Source: an uncultured Bacteroidia bacterium (lineage in GTDB: Bacteria; Bacteroidota; Bacteroidia; Bacteroidales; F082). Taken from it: a stretch of DNA of 64,000 nucleotides. The stretch lies in assembly GCA_902785755.1 (NCBI GenBank), contig CACZZO010000014.1, positions 1 through 64,000 of the forward strand. Reading direction: 5' to 3'. This document shows, piece after piece, positions 57,965 to 64,000 of the stretch. Under the pieces are notes generated by a model, which worked only from the letters and a program-made list of their open reading frames with translations, was not told the origin of the DNA and did not search any database. Position numbers and translations under genes: made by a program. Numbering within the stretch: the first letter of the stretch is position 1; each line of letters opens with the position of its first letter.

Positions 57965-60058
57965 ATGAAAAAATCATTATTAATAGGCTTGTCATTGGCG
58001 TATGTATTGCCAATGGCGGCTCAGAGTTTGCCTGACTCTACCGATATGTTTTTCAGGCATTTGGAATTGAAGGAAGTGACGGTGACAGGTGCCGTGGGCG
58101 ACATGAAAATGAAAGAGACGCCCATGCCCATTTTGATGCTTCATGCCAAGGAACTGCATCAGTTGCCGTCCGCCAATTTGATAGATGCCATCGCCAAGCA
58201 GCCAGGCGTGTCGCAAATCACCACGGGAAGCGGCATCTCGAAACCCGTCATCCGTGGGCTGGGCTACAACCGCATTGTGGTCGTCAACGATGGCATTCGT
58301 CAAGAAGGCCAGCAATGGGGCGATGAACACGGCATTGAAATCGATGCCAACGAGGTCGGCTCGGTGGAGATTCTGAAAGGTCCGGCCAGCCTCATGTATG
58401 GCTCCGATGCTATGGGCGGCGTGTTGGTGTTCAAAAGTATGCCAACCCTGCCCGAAGGCACTATAAAAGGCAAGATAAACGCTGAATATCAAACGAATAA
58501 CGGCTTGCTGGGGGCTTCGTTCAATCTTGCCGGAAACCAAAAAGGCTTCACATGGGATGCCCGATTCAGCGAAAAACATGCCCATGCCTACAGGAATCGT
58601 TATGATGGCTATGTGCCTAATTCCCAATTCGGTGAACGTGCCTTTTCGCTCAAAGCGGGACTGATGCGCAATTGGGGCTTCACCAACTTGAAATTCGGGT
58701 ATTACAACCTCACTCCGAGCATCGTGGAAGGCGAGCGCGACACGGTGACGGGCGAATTGCTTTCAGAAGAAGGAAACTTGCTGTCGTATCGCCACGGTTT
58801 GCCTTATCAGCGGGTGAATCACTACAAGGCGGTTTCCGAAAGTTTCATCAACCTGTCTTCGGGATATTTGAAAGTGATTGCGGGCTATCAGCAGAACCGC
58901 CGCAAGGAGTTTGAGGAGTCAGCCGACGAATATGGCCTTTATCTGCAACTGCACACGCTGAACTACGACATCCGCTATGTTTCGGAGGAAAAAGCAGGCT
59001 GGAAATTCTCGACGGGACTGAACGGCATGGGGCAGAAGTCCATCAATTTGGGCGAAGAATACCTCATCCCCGATTATGCCTTGTTTGATGCAGGCGTGTA
59101 TGCCACGGCTTCCAAAATATTGGGACATTGGAATTTAAGTGGCGGACTTCGCTTTGACTACCGTTATTTGGACGCAAAGGGTCTGATAGAGGATGATGAG
59201 GTGCGTTTTGAGGACTTTACGCGGCATTTCCAAGGCATCACGGGCAGTTTGGGCGCGACTTGCGAAGTTGCGGAAGGGCTGGATTTGAAACTCAATCTTG
59301 CCCGAGGCTATCGTGCGCCCAACATCAGCGAATTGGCTTCAAATGGCGAACACGAAGGCTCGTTGAGGTATGAGATTGGGAACCACAACTTTAACCCGGA
59401 GTATAGTTTGCAGGCCGACTTGGGCCTGAATTATGCCACGCGCTATTTCGAGTTGAACGCCGCTGTGTTTGCCAACCACATCAGCAATTACATCTATCTG
59501 CATCGTATCGACAGCATCATCGAGCCTGACCTGATGACTTTCGCTTACGCTCAGGGCGAGGCGATGCTGATGGGCTTTGAGGCGGGTGTGGACATTCATC
59601 CTTTCCATGCCCTTCATGTTGGGACGGCGTTTTCGTATGTCAATGCCCAGTTGCTGCAACAGCCAGAGGAAACGCGGTGGCTTCCGATGACGCCGGCGCC
59701 GCGCCTTTCGGCAGATGTGAAATACGAACTCACCCACGACGGCAAGGTATTCAACAACGCCTATTTCGCTGCCCGCATGGACTGGTGCCTGAAGCAAGAC
59801 CATTATTATGCGGCCTACGACACCGAGACGGCCACTCCATCTTACCTTTTGTTAGGGCTTTCGGCTGGATCCGAAATCTTGATCAAAGGCAAGAAAGTCG
59901 CCGAACTGACCTTGATTGTGGACAACCTCGCGGATGTTTGCTACCAAGACCATTTGAGCCGTCTGAAATATGCGGATTGGAATGTCGTGACTGGAAGACG
60001 AGGCGTTTTCAACATGGGACGCAATATCGTTTTCAAGCTGGCCGTGCCCATTGGGTGA
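57965..60058 (+). CDS. TonB-dependent receptor, zinc-type (ZnuD-like)
   Basis: 697 residues. Signal peptide, a plug (LKEVTVTGAVGDMKMKETPMPILMLHAKELHQLPSANLIDAIAKQPGVSQITTGSGISKPVIRGLGYNRIVVVNDGIRQEGQQWGDEHGIEID order) and a 22-strand-type barrel with ARGYRAPNISELASNGEHEGSLRYEIGN, ending in FKLAVPIG. The HGIEID and EHEGSLRYEIGN motifs are typical of zinc/heme-type receptors of the ZnuD group. Convergent with a ZIP gene, 1 bp apart. Confidence 0.87.
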   Translation: MKKSLLIGLSLAYVLPMAAQSLPDSTDMFFRHLELKEVTVTGAVGDMKMKETPMPILMLHAKELHQLPSANLIDAIAKQPGVSQITTGSGISKPVIRGLGYNRIVVVNDGIRQEGQQWGDEHGIEIDANEVGSVEILKGPASLMYGSDAMGGVLVFKSMPTLPEGTIKGKINAEYQTNNGLLGASFNLAGNQKGFTWDARFSEKHAHAYRNRYDGYVPNSQFGERAFSLKAGLMRNWGFTNLKFGYYNLTPSIVEGERDTVTGELLSEEGNLLSYRHGLPYQRVNHYKAVSESFINLSSGYLKVIAGYQQNRRKEFEESADEYGLYLQLHTLNYDIRYVSEEKAGWKFSTGLNGMGQKSINLGEEYLIPDYALFDAGVYATASKILGHWNLSGGLRFDYRYLDAKGLIEDDEVRFEDFTRHFQGITGSLGATCEVAEGLDLKLNLARGYRAPNISELASNGEHEGSLRYEIGNHNFNPEYSLQADLGLNYATRYFELNAAVFANHISNYIYLHRIDSIIEPDLMTFAYAQGEAMLMGFEAGVDIHPFHALHVGTAFSYVNAQLLQQPEETRWLPMTPAPRLSADVKYELTHDGKVFNNAYFAARMDWCLKQDHYYAAYDTETATPSYLLLGLSAGSEILIKGKKVAELTLIVDNLADVCYQDHLSRLKYADWNVVTGRRGVFNMGRNIVFKLAVPIG

Positions 60059-60059
60059 T

Positions 60060-60836
60060 TCACCCCATCACCACATCCAACACCATCATCAGCACAAAAC
60101 CGACGGCGAAGCCGATGGTGCTGAGGTTGGAATGTTCGCCAGACGAGGCTTCGGGAATCAGTTCTTCGACCACCACATAACACATGGCGCCGGCGGCGAA
60201 AGCCAACATATATGGCAGTATCGGCATAAGCCATGCGGCCAATAGCACTACTAATAAACCGCCCAACGGCTCCACCACACCGCTCAGACTGGCAATGAGG
60301 AACGAGCGCCATTTGCTGTTGCCCTCGGCGCACATCGGCATGGAGATGATGGTTCCTTCGGGGATGTTTTGGATGGCGATGCCGAGCGAAACGGCCACTG
60401 CGCCCGCCAACGACACGCCTCCAGCCCCTTGCGAGGCGGCGGCAAACACCACACCCACGGCCATGCCCTCGGGCAGGTTGTGGATGGTGACGGCCAAGGC
60501 CAACATCGCCGTGCGTGAGAGTTTTGAACGCGGCCCTTCGGGGTGGGCTGAGCCAAGGTGAAGGTGGGGCGTGAGTTCGTCCAAAAGCAGCAAGAAACCG
60601 ACACCCGCAAGGAAACCTATGGCAGCTGGCCATACAGCCCAACTGCCGCTCTCCGCCCGCATCTCAATGGCCGGGATGAGCAGCGACCACACCGAAGCCG
60701 CCACCATCACGCCCGAAGCAAAGCCCAACAACGATTTCTGCAAACGCGCCGACATGTCTTTCTTCATGAAAAAGACAAATGCCGCGCCAAGCATCGTGCC
60801 CAACAAAGGGATTAACAAACCGATGGTGATACCCAT
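60060..60836 (-). CDS. ZIP-family metal transporter (ZupT-like)
   Basis: 258 residues, about eight helices. TM4 motif ALAVTIHNLPEGMAVGV and TM5 SLGIAIQNIPEGTIISMPM (HNLPEG and QNIPEG) give the metal-binding path. Imports zinc or iron across the inner membrane; with the receptor it makes a two-membrane uptake route. Confidence 0.93.
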   Translation of the reverse strand: MGITIGLLIPLLGTMLGAAFVFFMKKDMSARLQKSLLGFASGVMVAASVWSLLIPAIEMRAESGSWAVWPAAIGFLAGVGFLLLLDELTPHLHLGSAHPEGPRSKLSRTAMLALAVTIHNLPEGMAVGVVFAAASQGAGGVSLAGAVAVSLGIAIQNIPEGTIISMPMCAEGNSKWRSFLIASLSGVVEPLGGLLVVLLAAWLMPILPYMLAFAAGAMCYVVVEELIPEASSGEHSNLSTIGFAVGFVLMMVLDVVMG

Positions 60837-60887
60837 GATGATTTTAGATTAGACTGCAAAGGTAGGATTTTTAATCAAAACGCAAAC

Positions 60888-62264
60888 TCATACCCCATCA
60901 CAATCCAGCCTCGGAAGTTGGTTTCCTTGGTGTAGGATTTCAATTGTTCGTGTCAACCGTTTCAGCGAAACCAGCACAAGCGGGATGCTCACCGTCAACG
61001 TCAGCAGCTCGGCGATGGGCATACTGAGCCAGATGCCTTTCTGGCCAATGATGGGGGTGAGCAAAAACATGGGAATCAGCACGAAGACGATGCTTCGGCA
61101 GAGGGCGATGACCACCGACTCCAAGGGCCGCTCGATGGCGGTGTGGAAACTGCAAGCCACAATGTTGAAGAAAGAAACCAAATAATGCAGCGTGACGTAG
61201 GTGGTCGCCACGGTGGTCAGTGTCTGCAACTCCATGTCGCCGTTGCTGAAGGCACTCGCAATGCCGTGCTTGAAAACCAACACGAGCAGATACACCCCAA
61301 TGCCGATGCCACCTCCAAGAAGCAAGGCATTGGCCAATAACGATTTGACTCTTCTGTGGTTTTGGGCACCGACGCTGTAAGACATCAAGGGATACATGGC
61401 CTGCGACAACCCGAAAATCGACATGTTGACGATGAAGTTGAGGTAGCAAACGATGGTGAACGCTGCCACGCTTTTCGTGCCAATCTCGCGCATCAACACG
61501 AGATTGAAGATATAGGTGGTGACTGCCGCCGAAACCGAAGTCAACATCTCTGACGAGCCGTTGAAGAACATCTTTTTGATTTCCTTTCGTCCGCCCATCA
61601 TCTTGCCGAAACGGACAAACCGAAACAATACCAAAGCCGCAGTGGTGTTGGCCACGCAGGTGGCTATCGCGGCTCCCGCCACGCCCCATCCGAAACGCAG
61701 CACGAAGAAATAGTCCAAGACGATGTTCACCACACAGCAAATGACCCCACTGACAAACACCCAGTTGGGCTTCCCGTTGAGGCGGGTGAAGGCCTCCGTG
61801 AAGTTGGGGATGCAGTAGAAGATGAAACCGCAACCGATAATGCCAAGATATTGACGGACAAAAGGATACACTTCGTTATTGCTGCCAAGGAAATAGCATA
61901 AGGGTTTGAGGAAAACGCCAACCAACACGGAAAGTGCGGCGATGGTGACTAACAAAGTGACAAAGGTAAGCGATGTATAGCCTTTCGCCCGCGCTTCGTC
62001 GCCCTGCCCTTTGGCAATGCCCGTGATGACGATGCCGCCTGAAATGATCATGATGGACACGCTCAGCATCGAACTGATGAGCGGCATGGCGATGTTGACG
62101 GCGGCAAGCCCCAAAGCGCCTACGCCACGACCCACAAAAAGCCCGTCGATGATGGTCTGCAAACCCACGATGAGCATCCCTATAATGCTCGGCAAGGCAT
62201 ATTTGGCAAACTCACGGAAACTGACGCCAATCAGTGCTTTGGTTTTGGAAGGGAGGCTGTTCAT
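60888..62264 (-). CDS. MATE-family efflux transporter
   Basis: 458 residues, twelve helices. Start FREFAKYALPSIIGMLIVGLQTIIDGLFVGRGVGALGLAAVNIAMPLI is the MATE N-lobe signature; ISSMLSVSIMIISGGIVITGIAKGQGDEARAKGYTS follows, and the C-lobe repeat GLSQAMYPLMSYSVGA. Cation-coupled multidrug efflux. Confidence 0.9.
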   Translation of the reverse strand: MNSLPSKTKALIGVSFREFAKYALPSIIGMLIVGLQTIIDGLFVGRGVGALGLAAVNIAMPLISSMLSVSIMIISGGIVITGIAKGQGDEARAKGYTSLTFVTLLVTIAALSVLVGVFLKPLCYFLGSNNEVYPFVRQYLGIIGCGFIFYCIPNFTEAFTRLNGKPNWVFVSGVICCVVNIVLDYFFVLRFGWGVAGAAIATCVANTTAALVLFRFVRFGKMMGGRKEIKKMFFNGSSEMLTSVSAAVTTYIFNLVLMREIGTKSVAAFTIVCYLNFIVNMSIFGLSQAMYPLMSYSVGAQNHRRVKSLLANALLLGGGIGIGVYLLVLVFKHGIASAFSNGDMELQTLTTVATTYVTLHYLVSFFNIVACSFHTAIERPLESVVIALCRSIVFVLIPMFLLTPIIGQKGIWLSMPIAELLTLTVSIPLVLVSLKRLTRTIEILHQGNQLPRLDCDGV

Positions 62265-62298
62265 TTCATATCCTGAAGCTTAAACGAGGGCTGCAAGA

Positions 62299-62454
62299 CT
62301 ATCTCGGCGACTCCTTCTGATAATCTTTCTGCACGTCGAATGTGGTCAATTCTTTGTTTTCCTTATTCATGGTTTCGTTGTTTTGTTCCTGTTGTTGAGG
62401 CGTAGAGCAGCCGATTAGAATTATAGCCACCAATGCAGTTACAAAAGTCTTCAT
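62299..62454 (-). pseudogene. Lipoprotein front fragment (6-bladed beta-propeller type)
   Basis: 51 codons: lipoprotein signal with LIGC (Cys 16), then TTFDVQKDYQKE, which resembles the FDV.KDYPKKE...LQD start of 6-bladed beta-propeller lipoproteins, cut by a stop. In the next frame EIVLQ and LQDM appear, so a frameshift and deletion are likely. Confidence 0.5.
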
Positions 62455-62495
62455 CTGCAATCAATTTAAATTACAAGGGAAAAAGCGTGACAAGT

Positions 62496-63575
62496 CTACA
62501 AAAGCATCTTTTTCACTTCGTCGCGGTGCTCATAGAGGGTGCAGCCGCCGGTGTGTTCCCAGCCAAGGGTGCGGGCATCGCGGATTTTGCTGAAAAGGGG
62601 GGATGCTATGGCATCGCGGAGGCCCGTTTGCGCCACGTTGCGGTCGCTGAAAGGCGAAAAGGGGCATGGCTCGGCACTGCCGTCAGGCCCGATGTGGAAG
62701 AAGCCTCGTCCGGCAGCCATACAGCCGTCGAGGGCTTTCTCGTCGCCGGGGAAACTCAGGAAAATCATCTCCTTGAACTGCTCGCGACGCATTTCCAGAA
62801 TTTGTTCCATCGCGGCCACATGTTCATCGCGGAAGGCAAGATGCTCGGTGCTTTCGTCGAAAGGCACGTATTCCACATAAAACACGAGCCTACAACCCAA
62901 CGAGACAAGGTGGGAGAGAAATTCCTCGGAGGTCACTTCGCGGTAGTTCTCCGTGGTGACGGTGATGCTGGTGCCGAAGAAAAGTTTCTCTTTCTGGAGC
63001 ATTTCCATCGAGAGCAGCGCACGCAGGAAAACGCCCTTTCCGCGACGGTTGTCGGTGGCTGCCAACTCGCCCTCAATGCTGATGACGGGAACCATGTTGA
63101 GGTGGCGTTTGAAGAAGTCGGTGTAGAGTGCCCCGATGAGTGTGCCATTGGTGAAGACGGGGAAGATGATGTCCTCGATTTTGGCGGCACTTTCCAACAA
63201 GTCGCGCCGTGTGAGGGGTTCGCCTCCGGCAAGGAGACAGAAACTGACACCCAATTCGGCGGCTTCGCTGAAAATGGCGCTCCATTGTTCGGGCGATAGG
63301 GTGGCTTTGGCGGGTGTGTCGCCGGCAATGCCGTTTTTGCGGGCATAGCAGCCTTTGCACTGCAAGTTGCAAGTGGTGGCGATGCTGGCAATGAGGAACG
63401 GCGGCACCACGAGTCCCTCTTTTTCGAGGAGCGCTTTGCGCCGCCGTTCAGTTTTGCCCATTACGCGCTGCATCCGTGCCACAAAACGCGCTTCGCGGGG
63501 ATTGCCCAGCACGTTCAGGTAGGCTGTCGCCATGATGTTGCGGATGCTCTCCGACATATAGGCACCGAGATCCAT
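62496..63575 (-). CDS. Radical SAM protein
   Basis: 359 residues. CNLQCKGC (CxxxCxxC), GGEPLTRRDL, an N-terminal extension typical of the Bacteroidetes subgroup (LNVLGNPREARFVARMQRVMGKTERRRK) and Cys residues near the C-terminus (AEPCPFSPFSDRN, GGCTLYEH) like a SPASM-type auxiliary site. Substrate unknown; 22 bp ahead is a small winged-helix gene. Confidence 0.88.
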   Translation of the reverse strand: MDLGAYMSESIRNIMATAYLNVLGNPREARFVARMQRVMGKTERRRKALLEKEGLVVPPFLIASIATTCNLQCKGCYARKNGIAGDTPAKATLSPEQWSAIFSEAAELGVSFCLLAGGEPLTRRDLLESAAKIEDIIFPVFTNGTLIGALYTDFFKRHLNMVPVISIEGELAATDNRRGKGVFLRALLSMEMLQKEKLFFGTSITVTTENYREVTSEEFLSHLVSLGCRLVFYVEYVPFDESTEHLAFRDEHVAAMEQILEMRREQFKEMIFLSFPGDEKALDGCMAAGRGFFHIGPDGSAEPCPFSPFSDRNVAQTGLRDAIASPLFSKIRDARTLGWEHTGGCTLYEHRDEVKKMLL

Positions 63576-63598
63576 TTTTTTCGTGTTGGATTTCTACA

Positions 63599-63778
63599 TC
63601 ATTTGGCCGGTTCCCACTTGCAGCGGACGGGCGACACGATGGCGCCTTCTTTCTTCAGCGCATCGAAGGCCTTGTCGACCACCTTGCGGTCGAGGCCGGT
63701 CACTTCAGCGATTTTGCCCGCGTTGACGGGTGCGCCAATTTCGCGCATGGCTTGCAGCACTTGATCTTTTGCTTCCAT
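63599..63778 (-). CDS. Small winged-helix protein
   Basis: 59 residues (MEAKDQVLQAMREIGAPVNA, GKIAEVTGLDRKVVDKAFDA, LKKEGAIVSPVRCKWEPAK). A single winged helix, too short for a sensor. Likely transcribed with the radical SAM gene (23 bp gap). Possibly a regulator of the operon or substrate/partner of the radical SAM enzyme. Confidence 0.78.
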   Translation of the reverse strand: MEAKDQVLQAMREIGAPVNAGKIAEVTGLDRKVVDKAFDALKKEGAIVSPVRCKWEPAK

Positions 63779-63844
63779 TTTTGTTCTGTTTTAGTGTTGT
63801 TTGATTCTTTGATTTATTTCTGATTACCATGACCATTGAAAATC

Positions 63845-64000
63845 TCACTTCAGCATGGCCTCAATTTCGGCCTCCATCTCTTCAGGCTTCGTTACGGGCG
63901 GGAAACGCTTGATGATGCTACCGTCTTTCGAGATGAGGAACTTGGTGAAATTCCAGCGGATTTCGCCGTCTTTGCGGCCTTCGGACTTGCTCAGGCTGTC
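63845..64000 (-). CDS. Glutathione peroxidase, C-terminal part (gene continues beyond the window)
   Basis: The last 51 codons read DGEIRWNFTKFLISKDGSII then KRFPPVTKPEEMEAEIEAML, the WNFTKFL and F.P...P signatures of glutathione/thioredoxin peroxidases. The active-site region is outside the window. Confidence 0.85.
   Translation of the reverse strand, partial: DSLSKSEGRKDGEIRWNFTKFLISKDGSIIKRFPPVTKPEEMEAEIEAMLK

Noticed and set aside
1..64000. tRNA genes
   Set aside because: Looked for T-arm GTTCRANNC-like and cloverleaf patterns; none convincing was seen by eye. A tRNAscan run would settle it.
1..64000. Insertion sequences or integrase genes
   Set aside because: No transposase, integrase or terminal inverted repeats recognised, despite many relics and mosaic composition.

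Overview
The window looks like a chromosomal segment of a Bacteroidales bacterium that has a type IX secretion system. The evidence is: promoters of the Bacteroidetes type (a TAnnTTTG box just upstream of many starts), several proteins ending in T9SS C-terminal sorting domains, ECF sigma/anti-sigma operons, a TonB-dependent receptor, and Bacteroidetes-specific small families. Most genes are on the minus strand. I see no rRNA, tRNA, CRISPR array or transposase. Base composition is mosaic: most genes are of moderate GC, with AT-rich islands at about 10.4-11.5 kb, 24.0-25.0 kb (part of a methyltransferase) and 54.0-56.5 kb.

Layout. 0-2.6 kb is a graveyard of broken genes (FMN reductase, flavodoxin tail, TolC, AraC) around one intact phosphoesterase. 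2.6-5.5 kb holds an aspartic protease and an ECF sigma, anti-sigma and plug-like protein operon. 5.6-6.7 kb has a polyvalent-type kinase and a relic of a YhcG nuclease. 6.8-20.7 kb is a redox island: three paralogous DUF362 lipoproteins with flavodoxin, FMN reductase, two flavin reductases, an SDR, a monooxygenase and AraC, in operons with overlapping start and stop codons. 21.1-23.0 kb is an XRE, ImmA peptidase, PIN and winged-helix operon. 23.2-30.3 kb is a restriction-like operon (PLD-SNF2 helicase, Eco57I-type methyltransferase, four-helix bundle protein). 30.8-35.5 kb is an ECF-sigma operon with T9SS cargo.

35.9-41.3 kb is a nitrosative-stress group: ferredoxin, DUF1858, DUF2249, a Crp/Fnr regulator and hybrid-cluster protein Hcp, tied together by an identical 14-bp palindrome at two places. 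41.5-48.2 kb holds a VOC protein, an MFS transporter and a phosphate module (response regulator, kinase, small membrane protein, PiT) with matching direct-repeat boxes. 48.4-54.0 kb has TfoX, a YhcG/DUF1016 nuclease, a collapsed outer-membrane receptor, Fic and DUF4160/DUF2442. 54.3-56.5 kb is an AT-rich HAD, phosphoribosyltransferase, DprA-like cassette. 56.7-60.8 kb is a zinc-type uptake group (AraC, His-rich small protein, TonB receptor, ZIP). 60.9-64.0 kb has a MATE pump, a radical SAM protein, a small winged-helix protein and the end of a glutathione peroxidase.

The most striking observation is a structured element of about 170 bp found twice, at 30335-30504 (minus) and 54089-54266 (plus). 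Each copy lies 50-70 nt upstream of, and in the same direction as, a predicted defence operon: the PLD-helicase/methyltransferase and the HAD/PRTase/DprA cassette. Stems are kept while their sequences differ, terminal-loop and terminator-like sequences are conserved, and copy A has its own promoter. It behaves like a leader RNA or small RNA family associated with defence operons, and I do not recognise it.
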